64,000 nucleotides of DNA from the NCBI GenBank assembly GCA_030248135.1, contig JASANC010000829.1, forward strand, positions 1 to 64,000, in the 5' to 3' direction. Made by a program: the position numbers and the translations under genes. Of this stretch, positions 33,301 through 44,646 are shown piece after piece (within the stretch, counting starts at the first letter, position 1; the number at the start of each line of letters is the position of its first letter). A model generated the notes under the pieces. That model was not told where the DNA came from, searched no databases, and was given only the letters and a program-made list of their open reading frames with translations. The stretch comes from Theristus sp. LFF4_11 (taxonomy: Eukaryota; Nematoda; Chromadorea; Monhysterida; Xyalidae).

Positions 33301-35703
33301 GTCGAATTGTCGCGCAGGTGTGCGCAGCACCCTGAGTGAATACGTCAATCGAATGCAACAGGACCAGAAGGCGATTTACTATCTGCACGTGCCGAAGTGC
33401 GTGCAACTTTTGTTTTTGTTTATGAATTGTTGTTCTCTCGCTCCACCCGTTCGATGACACCCAGACGGTACCGAAACTCCAGTATGACGGTGCGGTAAAG
33501 CAAATGGTGCGGCTGCCTCAACACGGTGTGCTAGCTGGAGCATGTGATGCGACTGCCGCTCAGAAAAATTATCACAAAAAATGTTTTTTGTCTTTTAGTC
33601 GAGAGGCCGCGGAGCACTCGCCGTTTTATGAGGCATTCCGGCACACCGGCATGGAGGTAAAAACAACTTCTGTCTCTGAAGACGCGCACTTTTTAACACT
33701 CTGTATCGGACAAACCAAATACATTTTTGCTCGAAATGAAGAATTGATCGGTTTTTGCTTTTGTTTGTTCTGAGAAAACCAAAGTGAAACAATTTTAAGA
33801 AACGTGTTTTCCAGGTGCTTTTTGTGACCGACCCGGCTGATGAGTTGACACTGTTCTATTTGCAACGTTTCAATGAGCAGCAAATAATGTCGGCAGAGAC
33901 ATGGTTCAAGTCGCAGGCTGACACCACAGAGAAAACTGGTGCGGTTTTTGTTGATTTTTTAATTGCTAAAGCGATATTGTGTAGACCGGGCACTTTGACT
34001 CTGCTGTAACACAAACACACACGCACTCACAGTAGTGTGCATGTCAGCGTATTATGTGCCTGTGTGTTTGTTTCGATGCAACAGTACTGTGTTCGTACTA
34101 GGACTTGAATTACCCCACGCAGCCAGGCATCCAGAGGGTCCTTTCTGCGGGGGTTTGGTGTTGGGGTGCACGGAGTACGGATTAAAGACAGCCCACGAGA
34201 GAGCAGGTCAGCCTTTAAGCACCGCTCTGACCTGGGCGTGCCAGTGATCGATCAGTGATGTCAATTCCAGCTCGAATTCAGTACTTTTCAGTGCTTTAAA
34301 TTTTTTTAAGTTTTTTGTCCAATTTTCAATGTCTTCTTTCAGACCGTTCCACCTACCAGGGGTTGCTGACTTTCATTCAGACGGCGCTCGGCAAGAAAAA
34401 ATGCGATTCAGTGGAGGTACAGGTTTCGGTTGTAATTGTGTTGCATGTTATCGATGGCGTCGTCACGGTTGTTGTGTTGCTGCGTCAAACATGAAACTGA
34501 TTGAACGTGATTAATGGGCGCAGAGCCTGATGCAGAGCGCCCTCGACTTTCAGCAGTTACTAAGGCAGAGCAGGCTTGACTTTATCACATCTATGACCAA
34601 GGCAGAGCCCCGTTGACTTTCGCAGTTGTGTCGGCGTCCGATCGAGCAGCCGTGCTTGGTGACGACACAAGAGAACGAGTCCGTGCTGCGGTCGTTCGGT
34701 CGTGTCGTCGATCGACAGATGACCGAGGAGCAGAAGATCATGATGATGCGGCCGAGGCTGGAGATAAACCCAAAGTGAGCGCGTGTGTGCAGCGTCTGCG
34801 TTCGTTTGTTTGCCACTTGCCACGTCACTGTGTTAGCGCAGTGCACTCGCTTCAAACCAGCACTCCGTTCTAGCGCGTGTCGTCCTGTATGTGATCGCTA
34901 CTTCACGTTCATTGTTGCCGTCGACCAGCTTTCGGCGCCCGGAGTTACTGTTCTGAGATCGGTCAATCAGTCTTTGGTCACTTGTTGTTGATCAGGGTGG
35001 CCCTGATTGATTTTGAGACACGCCCTTGGCATTCCAGGAACCGAAAAAAAACAATGTTTTTTTCAGACACGCCATTATCAGACGGCTGAACAAGATTCGT
35101 CGTGAAGACCCACAGTTGGCGGAACTTCTCGCAGAGCAGGTGAGGTTGAATTTGAAAAAAACCCAATGGGTTTCAACATGTAGCACGCTGATTGCTGCAT
35201 AAAAATGTTACGACAATTGCCAGTTACTATGTAGCGCCCCACCTGCAGGGTGCAGCCAACGAATGTTGCTTTTACCTTTTTTTGCTGTAACAACTTACAA
35301 GTTCATCGTGACCCACAAATTCAAAGTTAGCCAGCATGTTGTATGGTTGAATCAAGCTGTTGTTACAGCAAATCAACTCACCAGCCTTTCGGATGCAGCT
35401 AACAAATGTTTATATTGATTTTACTTTTTTTGCAGCCCACAAACTCATCGTGACCCACAATTCATCACGCTGATTGGCTGTATAAAAGCTGCTTCGACCC
35501 CTCAGAGTACAATCGATTCAAATCCAACCAATCAGCTCATGTCTAATTTAATCAGAAAAACTATTTTGTTCCAGCTCTGGACAAACGCCATGATTCAGGC
35601 CGGTCTAATTGTGGACACGAGAAGAACGGTGAATAAATTGAATGAATTGTTGACGAAACTGTTGGAGAGGCACGAGACGGAGTCCGGAATATTGACGCCG
35701 TGA
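27389..35703 (+). CDS. TRAP1: Mitochondrial Hsp90 chaperone TRAP1 (HSP75), 17 exons
   Basis: ATP-driven Hsp90 chaperone of the mitochondrial matrix. Exons: 27389-27455, 27962-28200, 28551-28709, 28923-28994, 29324-29508, 29781-29896, 31359-31543, 32100-32203, 32444-32578, 33032-33179, 33269-33396, 33599-33656, 33815-33938, 34343-34416, 34626-34774, 35067-35139, 35575-35703. All phases agree: 714 residues, close to the usual ~700. Exon 1 encodes [20 protein letters not shown], an Arg-rich amphipathic presequence. The GHKL ATPase shows [36 protein letters not shown] and [15 protein letters not shown] in order. The middle domain has [14 protein letters not shown] and [12 protein letters not shown]. 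The C-terminal dimer domain ends in [13 protein letters not shown] with no MEEVD, as expected for the organellar paralogue. The intron 29897-31358 holds a 1.1 kb palindromic mariner derivative. Exon 1 is less certain than the rest. Confidence 0.95.
27695..27765. repeat. Inverted pair of GCTGATTGG motifs
   Basis: CCAGCTGATTGGCTACATCA at the left and GCAACCAATCAGCGGATTG at the right form an inverted pair about 40 bases apart in TRAP1 intron 1. It is part of the dispersed CCAATCAGC motif set. Confidence 0.5.
27815..27945. mobile_element. MITE copy, GGTTGGTG/CACGTG family, in TRAP1 intron 1
   Basis: CAGCTAATTGGTTGGTGACC, ACCAGGTGATGCATGCAATA, core GGCATTGCTGTGGAGGCAGA then CTCCAGGACTGCACAGAAT, and the right end ATGCATCGGTCACGAACCAA then CTAATC. 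Same order as the complete copy at 35743-35893. It ends just before the acceptor of exon 2. Confidence 0.7.
30262..30575 (-). pseudogene. Mariner-type transposase C-terminal remnant, left arm
   Basis: Minus strand. [20 protein letters not shown] and the continuation to INDDRALHQ are the block that follows the WG motif in mariner-like transposases. A frameshift then leads to [20 protein letters not shown] and an acidic tail ending [15 protein letters not shown]. About half of the residues agree with the + strand copy in the right arm, so the two arms diverged or came from different parents while the ends stayed nearly identical. Confidence 0.7.
30595..31005 (+). pseudogene. Mariner-type transposase C-terminal remnant, right arm
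   Basis: [20 protein letters not shown] then [11 protein letters not shown] is the last catalytic block region of a Tc1/mariner-superfamily transposase. A frameshift near 30690 leads to [14 protein letters not shown], and the segment continues through [20 protein letters not shown] to an acidic tail ending [12 protein letters not shown] and a stop. The first two thirds of the protein are absent. Confidence 0.75.
31205..31300. repeat. Fragment of the GCATTCATGAAGCAGT repeat family
   Basis: GACGCGCGCGCAGCTATAAC, GCACGCGACTGCTTCATGAA, TGCCGCTTAGCCATGCGACT and TAGTGCGCCGCATTCAA carry the words of the fold-back family at 36088-36184. It directly abuts the mariner-derived element in TRAP1 intron 6. 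Confidence 0.5.
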
Positions 35704-35718
35704 TTTATTATTGCCATT

Positions 35719-35724
35719 ATTAAA
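35719..35724 (+). terminator. Candidate polyadenylation signal ATTAAA for TRAP1
   Basis: ATTAAA lies 16 bases after the TRAP1 stop. It is the common variant signal, but this would give a very short 3' UTR. The next canonical AATAAA is at 35842-35847, inside the MITE that follows. Confidence 0.35.
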
Positions 35725-35742
35725 AGGTGAAACGCAGACACT

Positions 35743-35893
35743 TCTATAGCATATGCAACTGGTTGATTGGTTGGTGACCACGTGATGCATGCATTTTATG
35801 CAGGCATTGCTACTGTGGAAGCGGAGTCATGCACTGCAGGGAATAAATGCATCACGTGGTCACCAACCAATCAGCTAATTGCATGTGATATAG
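35743..35893. mobile_element. Complete GGTTGGTG/CACGTG-family MITE just after TRAP1
   Basis: The left arm CTATAGCATATGCAACTGGT then TGATTGGTTGGTGACCACGT and GATGCATGCA pairs with the right arm, which reverse-complemented reads CTATATCACATGCAATTAGC then TGATTGGTTGGTGACCACGT and GATGCAT. The centre is GGCATTGCTACTGTGGAAGC then GGAGTCATGCACTGCAGGG. It starts 40 bases after the TRAP1 stop and carries an AATAAA at 35842-35847 on the + strand. Best-preserved copy of the family in the window. Confidence 0.85.
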
Positions 35894-36087
35894 CAACAGA
35901 TTGCATGTTGATGTTGTGTTGATTTATGCCTGATGGCGGATGTGCTGGTTGATTGATGTATGACGTTGGAACTACATATTTCTGGCCTTGCCAATCGATT
36001 GGTGTTTTTACAGCGATGTTGCTACAGGATGACCGACTAAATAAGGCAACCCTTGTATTCTGCGTCCAAGGCGGGATCATTCGCAGA

Positions 36088-36184
36088 CTAAAGGCGCATT
36101 CATGAAGCAGTAGCTAGTGACGCGTAGCTGTGTTAAAACATAGCTGCGCGGTCACTGAATACTGCTTCATGAATGCCTCTTAAG
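36088..36184. mobile_element. Short complete fold-back MITE, GGCATTCATGAAGCAGTA ends
   Basis: The left arm TAAAGGCGCATTCATGAAGC then AGTAGCTAGTGACGCGTAGC pairs with the right arm, reverse-complemented TAAGAGGCATTCATGAAGCA then GTATTCAGTGACCGCGCAGC. The whole element is under 100 bases, with almost no loop. Fragments of the family occur at 7078, 9160 and 31205, and related ends at 1950 and 3362. Confidence 0.8.
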
Positions 36185-38276
36185 AGCTGTCTTTTTCTTC
36201 AAGAACGCCAAGATAATTTCCAGTCGTGTGTGCAAGGGAGAAAGAATGAACAGAATATTCACACAAGGCACACCAATTATAGCTTTTTTTCGCTTGTTAA
36301 AATATTCAGTTTCATGGATATACTGTTGTTGTTGTTTCTTGTTGTTCTTTAAGTTGCTTTTTTCGCTGTAATACGTTCTTTGTTTTTTCTAGTCCCGTCT
36401 AGTCTGAAGTCGCGTCTTTTGGGGAAGGACAGAATTTTGGTTGTTCGAATGTCAAAAATGTTGCGATCAAAATTGAAATGACAGCATTAAAACATGCCCT
36501 CTTCGGTTAACATGTGTTTTCTTGGCCATTTATTCAAATTTCCACATTTAGAACTTTTAGTTCAATTAAAAAAACCTCAGTGTAACCCCGCACTGCAAAT
36601 GTTGAAGAAAAAATTTCGTTTTTTTAATCATGAAGCAGTTATATACACACAAATCCTCGTATTTCTACCGTACCACCCACCTTGCGGGTATATACACATA
36701 CCCAAATTTGTAGCAATCATAAAAGTAAAATACGCCGAAATTCCACACGTGCGTATGGCTTTTTATTCGTACATTTTCAGAGAATCCGAGAAAAAATACT
36801 GGCTACCTCATGTCACCTGAGAGAGGAGAAAAAGGCACGCGCGCGCTGCTGACCGATGTTCTTTTTTATGACCGTTACACCGGGTACAATCGCTGCCGTA
36901 AAAGGCGAGACATATTGTAAAATATAAAGTGAATATGTGAAAAATGTACCATAAAAATTCAAGCGAAAATACAAAAAATGCCCGAAAATTAGCATGTCAA
37001 CGTTGTTTTTGCTGCGGATGTTGGTGTGTGATTGTAAAAATCGCCGTATGTGCCTTTGATACGTACGATCAGTGGAGAGTGGTCAAGCATTTTTTCATTG
37101 GGCATGTATGGCTTTCGTTTTGCATGTGTTGCCAGGCAACTAGCTGATTGGACGACATGTTTGAAATTGAGCGTGTTGATTAGTCACATGGCTTCGTAGT
37201 CAGCCTCAAGTTGAGATTTGCAATTGGGATCGTAACGAAACGCATCTGTAAAAAATTTTACTGACATTTAATAAAATCAAATGGATAATGGAACATCTGT
37301 AGTTCAAGCAACAACCAATCGGCTTATTGCACGTATTCGTTACGTTAATGAAGAATAAGAGTAACACCAAATCAAAAAATCTGTTGAAATTTCAAATTTT
37401 TCCAAACAAATATTGCTTCTTCCGCCGTACCACACCAAGCCAGACATGTTATTCCCGGTCCCACATCACAAAAAAACTGATACCCACTGATGGAAATCTT
37501 TTCCTGCATTTTCGCATCTTTTCTCTATTACATTTTACAATGACAATTCCGTTGCAATCGAGAGAAAAAAACTTAAGGTGTGGGCTTAAATTCACAGAAA
37601 AAATAGAATCGACAAAATTTCAAGCGTGTCTGACCAGCTTTTTACGACTTTCTAATGATTTCACACGCGTGTGCGTGCACGGTTGGTTTGGTTTTTGTCG
37701 AAAAATCGGTACCATATCACGGCGGCAAAAACGTTTTGAACTCAAGAGTTGATTTTTTGTTTTATTTCAATTTTATGACTCGTTTCTTTGCTGGCGCTTT
37801 TCCGTTTTTCCGACAAAATCAGACCATGTAGTGTAAATCATCCCACACTTTTATGTGCTAAACTTGACATTTGAGAAAAAACTTAGCGATGTTCTTCAAT
37901 TTCTCTGATGGCTTAGCACCAATCGAATTAAAATTTGCCCACCAACATGCCACAGCCGATTTTAACTGAGGTCCGCTGTTTTTAAAGCATCCGCTTTTTC
38001 AGATTTACCGCAAAATGTAATTCGATCCAATTGCTTGGAACCTTTTTGTTTGGCTGTTCACACAATGACCACATTCTTGAAATTTCACTTGTAATCTGCA
38101 AGTGTCGATCTTTTGTCCAAATGCAGTTATGGTCCCAATATACGGTTCGAGTAATTTTCAACAGGAAATATTTCAAAAATCATTTCAAACTACACTGTAA
38201 AAAATTATCATGTTGCGTCCGGTAATGTTCGTTGTGGAAATTTATTTACATAATGAGGTATTTTATTGCCATTGCC

Positions 38277-38302
38277 AAGAGTCGAACCTTGGCCACAGAA
38301 AA
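38277..38302 (-). other. tRNA B-box-like stem-loop (weak)
   Basis: On the minus strand GCCAAG-GTTCGACT-CTTGGC forms a stem with an eight-base loop containing a B-box-like GGTTCGACTC. The loop is one base too long for a normal T arm and no A box or acceptor is evident, so this may be chance or a relic of a tRNA-derived SINE. Confidence 0.2.
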
Positions 38303-41300
38303 TTGACGAGTGTTGACGATTTTGTTGACTTTTTTCCACAGTGCATTGAAAAGCAAGCTTTAACCAACTAGTGGCTTATTGCAATGCAGCCAATCAAATA
38401 GGTTTCAATTAAAAAGTCTGTTCAGTTTTTCCAAACTTACAGAAATTCCAGTCAGTTGATTCATAAACAGAACCACCGCAAAACTTGCTAAATTACACTC
38501 CGAAATAAAAAAAACAACTTCAAAGTGAAGTTTCCGCCCAAAAAACACCCATGCATTTTGTGGTCAATTCAAAAACTATTTGATTACAATGAGTGAAAAC
38601 GTCAAAAAAGTGTTCAGATTACATATGCGCGCATCAGCTTCCCGGTTTGACGACAAATGAAACTCCGCTGATTTGCTGCAAAGGGTTAGTGAGTGACGGG
38701 ATCGAAAATGAAACAAAACAGTCTTACAGCTGGGTTGATTGTGTGACTTTGAATTTAGGACACCAATTTTTAAATTTAGGACTCATCACCGTTTGGAACT
38801 AAAATTTTTAAACCATTCAACATTTAAAAATAGTTGCTTCAAGCTACAACCCAGAGATAGCCCATTGCAACCAATGAGCATACACTTTTTTAAAAGGTCC
38901 ACATGCAATATGTACACATACACGAGCTCGGATGTCCTATTCATAACGTACGATGATAAATTATCGCAATTCATTTTGGAGTGATCGATCACCACATGAA
39001 ATTGATTTGGGCATGATTTAACAGAAAAAAACGTTGGTCGCACACTGTATGTGATGAAGCACACGATGTTGCTGTTTAGAGACGCTGAACAAACTTTCAT
39101 GTGCTGCATGCTGATTGGTTGCATCTTGTTACTGAATTACCCAATTATTGCCTGTTACGAACGTGGCTACTTTGTCCAATTTTCATGATCTTTTATTTGG
39201 TGTAGCTGATTTTATATAATTGTTTTTTGCAAAGCCTGTTGAAAAAACAAATCTAACGATCAAAGACTAAAAAAAGTGTCAAATTTTAATCGTTTTTATA
39301 CATTACAAACAATTCCTGTTTTTGACAAATTTTGTTTTTTTACACTGAATCTGTGCTATCTCAACAACAGAGGGAAATTCCACTTCAAGACCGCCAAGCG
39401 TATAAAAACACGAACTCTATTCTATGACTAGCAGAGAAACAAACTTCCAGTAAGAGCGGCAAAGATGAAACGAAATACCTTTTCGACATGTAACCCACGT
39501 TGGTTTTTTTATCAATTGTAACGCAAAATTCAGTGTATGAATTAGATAACAACCGTAACAAAGACAGCATAGGGTAGATACCGGGGTTGAAAAAACTCAA
39601 AATCGTCAGCATGCAGACTGCTTGCTCCTCTCTTATCAGAAAAAGTGATGCTGTTATGATGACATGCAATGTTTAGTGTGTGGTTAAAGCACATAATTGT
39701 GGTTTGGAAGCAAACGTTTGAAAAACTCGCCCGAAACTTTCTGTCGGATTAAAATTCTTAGTTTTGTTGCTGGAACAGGCGAAATGCTTTTTTTACCCCT
39801 CTTATTTTGAAAACTGGTCCATCCAAAAACCTGAAAGCGTTACACAATTTGACTTTTTGTGTGTGCGTGCACATGCGCGCAGAGATGAACATGTATGCAT
39901 GTATGTTTTTGTCAAGTGATCGTGTTAAAGATAATTAGGCTGAAAATTATAACTGAAATATTGGCCGGTCGTCACTGTGTAACCTGAACTGCGTAATATG
40001 TGTACAGTATATGGCGGCAAACATCAAAGGACCCACCACTAATGTTTTAGTGTCGCGCAATATTATGACGCTCACAGTGGCGCCCTAAACTACGCTTCTA
40101 TGAGGATTTCGGTTTGGGATAAAAATATAAAAATAAATGTATCGCGCGTTGCTGTATGTGTGTGCATGCGCACGCTTGGCGACACCAGGAAAATTTAGAT
40201 AATTAGAAATATAGGTGTAATAATAATGAATATAAAGTGCAGCATGTTTCCAAACATATCATCATGGTATGTCTGTGTCTGTGGTTATGATTGTGGCCAA
40301 AATGCAACGCAGTATAATGTGTGTGTATGAATGGACCTCAACGGTGTTTTCAAGTGTATGAAGTTTTGATGAAAAAATTTATGATCCCGGGTTTTCTAGA
40401 AGAACCACTGACAAAATGTGCAATGATTTGTCAAGTCAGTCAGGCATCGCATGTCTCTGACGTTGAATCAGGCATCCCTGTATTTTTTCACTCTCCAGTC
40501 CGCGTCTGTCTTCTATTTAGATCCAAATGGGTCGACCCGACCCACGCAAACCCTCTGACTAACCGTCAACGCGTTTTCCATGTGGCACATTTTCGAGAGC
40601 GAGAAAAATGTCTCATAAAAGTAGGGAAACTGAAAATCACCGTTGATTAGTAAGCCGGCAGTGTAGGTAGGTGACTCAGGCATCATAAGGTCGGTCAAGT
40701 GAAATTATTTTAACGACACAAAATAAAAAGGTACATTTTCTAGACATACAGAATTGCGACTGACAATTGTTTTCAAAGAATGACCGTTTTTTTCAACACT
40801 TGACTTTACCGTGACCGCAGAACCAATGTAATTCACCAACACATAAACACACGTGCCTTATGGGGTTGTCCCATTCATAAAAAACTACCCGAAAACGATA
40901 ATACCCTTTAAACACACCATTGTGTGTGGCATATAGTCCGCGAAACCACAGTAAAATCGCGTTGAAAATTCAAGCTAGGTCCTCCGAAAAAAACGCGGCC
41001 CGGAAAACGTTTATTTCGAAACTTCAGGCTGTTGTTGTTGTGTTATTATGATGTGTTTGTGTTGTGTGCACATGTGCTGTTGACATATCGGCGCACCATG
41101 TTAGGTGACGGTGCGCTGTTGTTGAGACAAGCATATGTATGTTGTTATGTATGTTTGTTGTTGCATATGGAAGCGGCTGGTTGCGGGTGGTTGTATAAAA
41201 GTTTATTTTATTAGTTTTGTGTATGGTGTGGTAAAACGCCCGTATTGTATCTGTACCTTTTTTCCTGTCGCTTTGAAGTTTTGCCGACAAAAGTACACCG

Positions 41301-41952
41301 TGTACAACAGACGCATGTCAACGATGTGAACTCGCACATACACAAACGTGTGTGTGTAACAGCGGTGATGTTCAGGGACACCAACCTGGAAGACTATGGG
41401 AGGGGCGGCGCACTTGTTACAAATGATCTGCACTATCACTGTCTTACAGAATCGATCGTTTCACCAAGTCAGATCAGTTATCTGTAAAGTTCAAAATTTT
41501 TTATTCTTCAAAAGATGAACTGATCGAACAAAGTCATGGTTCCTGAACTCCCGAGAGCTGTGTGATTTATATACTTTGTCTGACTATCACTTTTAGCAAC
41601 CACAAAAGAAGGCAGAAAAAACAATAACTCCTACTCTGGCGAAGCTGTTTGGCGGCTATGGTTTTTTTTACTTTATTTTTCGGCGGTTTTTGATCAGAAC
41701 AGAATTCAGTGTGACTTGTTCAGTATGAATCAGAAACACCTCCGTTACACATCCAAAAATTAAGCGCATAGATCAATGGACTTCATCTGAAACATACTGC
41801 ACATTTGAGATCATTTCATTATATCAAGCTCTTTCAAATGCGATAATAAAAAGATTCAATTACACACTTCAACAACTTCAACAACTGATTCTCCAGCATG
41901 ACAAAAAGCAATTTTCAAAATCCAGAAAATTTCGAGATATCCAATTTGATCA

Positions 41953-42318
41953 TCACTGATGCGGACACTGCCAAGTTTGAATATTATGACAAATGACGTG
42001 TAATACGAATGCACATTTGTGAACCACAAAGATGTCAGCTACTTGTAAAGTCAAATAAAGTTCCGCTACCTGAAGAAATAGAGCGGAACCTTCTGGCTTT
42101 TTGCGCGATTTTACAATATCTCCAAACTCCAAACTACCAAACTCCGCAACAACAACGATATGCTCGGTGTTATTCAGGCGATTGTTGAGAGCTTCAAAGA
42201 GCGGTTCCGAAAACTCTCGAGGTACACGTTTAAAGCCACCAAGAGAGTTGTAAAAATTCGACAAGGCGCGTCCAGTGCACCAACCACGGCCACCTGTCCC
42301 GGGATTAAAACACGACAC
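41953..42318 (-). CDS. Unidentified minus-strand open frame, 121 codons (doubtful)
   Basis: I do not recognise this frame. It is the only open frame in the 35.7-44.6 kb spacer whose composition looks protein-like over a long stretch (for example FSEPLFEALNNRLNNTEHIV and EFGSLEFGDIVKSRKKPEGS). A plausible acceptor (CGGGACAG) lies at the upstream side on the minus strand, and a donor-like CAGGTAGCGG follows SALFLQ inside the frame. It may be an exon of an unknown gene, a piece of a mobile element, or chance. The neighbouring CAA microsatellite could be a retroelement tail. Confidence 0.2.
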   Translation of the reverse strand: MSCFNPGTGGRGWCTGRALSNFYNSLGGFKRVPREFSEPLFEALNNRLNNTEHIVVVAEFGSLEFGDIVKSRKKPEGSALFLQVAELYLTLQVADIFVVHKCAFVLHVICHNIQTWQCPHQ

Positions 42319-42356
42319 ACGAGACTGGGAGAGGAGATTTCAAGCCAGCTTTATTC

Positions 42357-42357
42357 C

Positions 42358-42411
<54 letters not shown>
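42357..42411. repeat. (CAA)n microsatellite, about 18 units
   Basis: Uninterrupted CAA repeats of 55 bases following GCTTTATTC. A shorter tract lies 90 bases downstream. Confidence 0.95.
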
Positions 42412-42412
<1 letters not shown>

Positions 42413-42500
42413 TGTTTTCAAGAGCAACAAACAACGACGACAATACGTTTACATACAGTAGATACACCATACCAAATTAGCATTGTTTTGTGTGCATCTA

Positions 42501-42532
42501 CAACAACAACAACAACAACAAAAACAACAACC
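42501..42532. repeat. (CAA)n microsatellite, interrupted
   Basis: About ten CAA units with one AAA interruption, 90 bases after the longer tract. Confidence 0.9.
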
Positions 42533-44646
42533 AGTATGTATATACATGTACGTGCTCCTCCATATTGCACACATTTTCAATATTATTCCTGAAAAGAACT
42601 GGCGCGCTGCACACTGGACGTAATCAGTACACGTTAAGCAACGCAAGCGTACATGTACATGTTATATTGTATGTGTACAGCGCCATGTTCACCGTGTCAC
42701 GTGACTACAAAGGGGGTTGCCGCCAAACTCTACCGTAGCCCGCGCACTCCGCCCCCTAAAATCCACCATACAGAGACACACATAGGGTATGTATAGACTT
42801 TAACCTTATAGAATTGTATATACAGTGTGCGTGCGCGCGGCAGAGAGTTTTTACGACCATATGCATAGACAACAGACCACACGATTCGTCTTTCTGTCGC
42901 TGTTTAGTCTCTTCTCTGTCACTGAATACAGTGTGTATACGTCAGTGTATATGTATTGATATGATTGAAAACGCGCTGCGACTTGAACCGTATACTATAT
43001 ATCCTCCCGGTTTTTGGGAGGAGCACCACCACAACGACTACGACGACCATGACCATACAATGTGTGCACGTGTATAATGTCATCTCTCTCTCGTGAGCAC
43101 AGTTATATCCACAAATGCGGAACACAAGTATGTACATGCTTAAAAACAGATATATGCGCATCATGTGCATGCGCACGCCTCTTCTCTCGCTCGCTCAGTC
43201 CGTCTCTTTCTGCCGATTCGACGTGCGGCGATCAAGCGATTTGATGGCGCAATAAAACCTTCGAACCGTTTCTGGCCGCCGCGCGTATGCACGCGTGCCA
43301 TTTTTATGCCGGCGTAACGTATTTGTATGTATGTTTTTGTTTGTCGTCGGGGATATGTATAGTGTAAATGCATGCAATAGATCTCGACGAAAAGTTTTGT
43401 TGTAGATATATATTATACGGACGCCAATATACAAGTAGTTATGATCGCAATTAAAGGCATGGAATGGTTAGAAAAACATATGCGGAGCGATACGATTTAC
43501 TATATACCGAGGCGGATATGTTTGCCGTTGCGCGCGCGCCATGCCGAGTTCATAAAATCGTCATTTTCAGTTTATTATGAGATTGTTTTAACGTCGGGCA
43601 TAAGATATTATAGAGATATGGTGTGGTGGGTGTTTATCTCCGGTGCACACCTCTCTTTCCGCAGGTAATATTTAACTGCTGCTTCGGATATATGAAATGT
43701 GTGTTTTGCGAGCATTAAAAGTCATCTCGTCCCCGAAAGTTATATGCGGTTACATGCTTCTCATCATATCTGAAGTGGTTTATAATGTGGTCATGGCCGT
43801 TAAATACGACCGCCTATTTTATATGTTTCATCGGCACTCATTGTTATCGCTGTGAAACTTTATGCGCAACAATTAAAGTCGACATGGCCCTGTTGATGCG
43901 ATACGTTCATGGCTGGCGAAATTGGACGGCCCTTTTAATTTATGTTCGCCCGGAACAATTTTGTAGTTCATTATCACGGAAACTGGAGTTTTGTTCAAAT
44001 CCAGACTCTCCTGAATCGGAATCCATCCGAACGCTAAATTCTGTGTTTTTTCTCTTGAATGCGAGACACGCTTCACAAGTTTTATTGCCCCATTATGGAT
44101 TATAGTTGTATTTGGACAAATAATGGGCCATCAAAGTTGTTTAATCGCCCCATAAAAAGCATCTTTTGCAGTTTTCGTGTGCGCCCCAAAATTGACCATC
44201 ACTGTGTTAATGGGCAAAAATGTAGGTGCGCTTGAAACAATTTATATGGCCATCAAATTGAGTTAGGACCAAAATTAAGTTGATTTTCAAAATCGTGTTG
44301 TTAATTACTGAGTTACAGTTTTTGGTTAGCGCTATACGGAACTTTAGATGCGGAACTGTATGCAAGAACAAAGGTACATAAAATGCAAGTCGGACCCTTT
44401 TTGAAAACAATGAGATTTATCTATCTTATTTTCTCATTCTGTTGATCACAAAGAAAACTCCTCAATATGACTGCCAGTCATTTAACCTCAGTTCACCATC
44501 ATTCCAGACAGCGAGCGAAAGAGTGAATCAAGCTAGCGCGCTGAGAATTCGACAAAACAACATTCAAGTTGCAACTACACACAGCATCCATACAATTGTA
44601 CTGTGCTCACTGTGTGCCCCAGATCCACCGTGTTGCGGCACATCCG

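Larger units (their letters stand above)
35704..44646. other. 8.9 kb region between TRAP1 and the Hox gene
   Basis: No gene is recognised on either strand. The first 500 bases hold two MITEs. From about 39.8 kb onward the DNA is rich in alternating TG/CA and TATATG words, with CAA microsatellites at 42357-42411 and 42501-42532. It also has scattered CCAATCA motifs (37143, 38389, 39109). A minus-strand open frame at 41953-42318 looks more protein-like than the others but is unidentified. Any distal Hox regulatory DNA would be expected here, but none can be named. Confidence 0.5.

Noticed and set aside
42357..42532. CRISPR-like or minisatellite array
   Set aside because: It is a plain trinucleotide repeat with no spacers, and the genome is eukaryotic.
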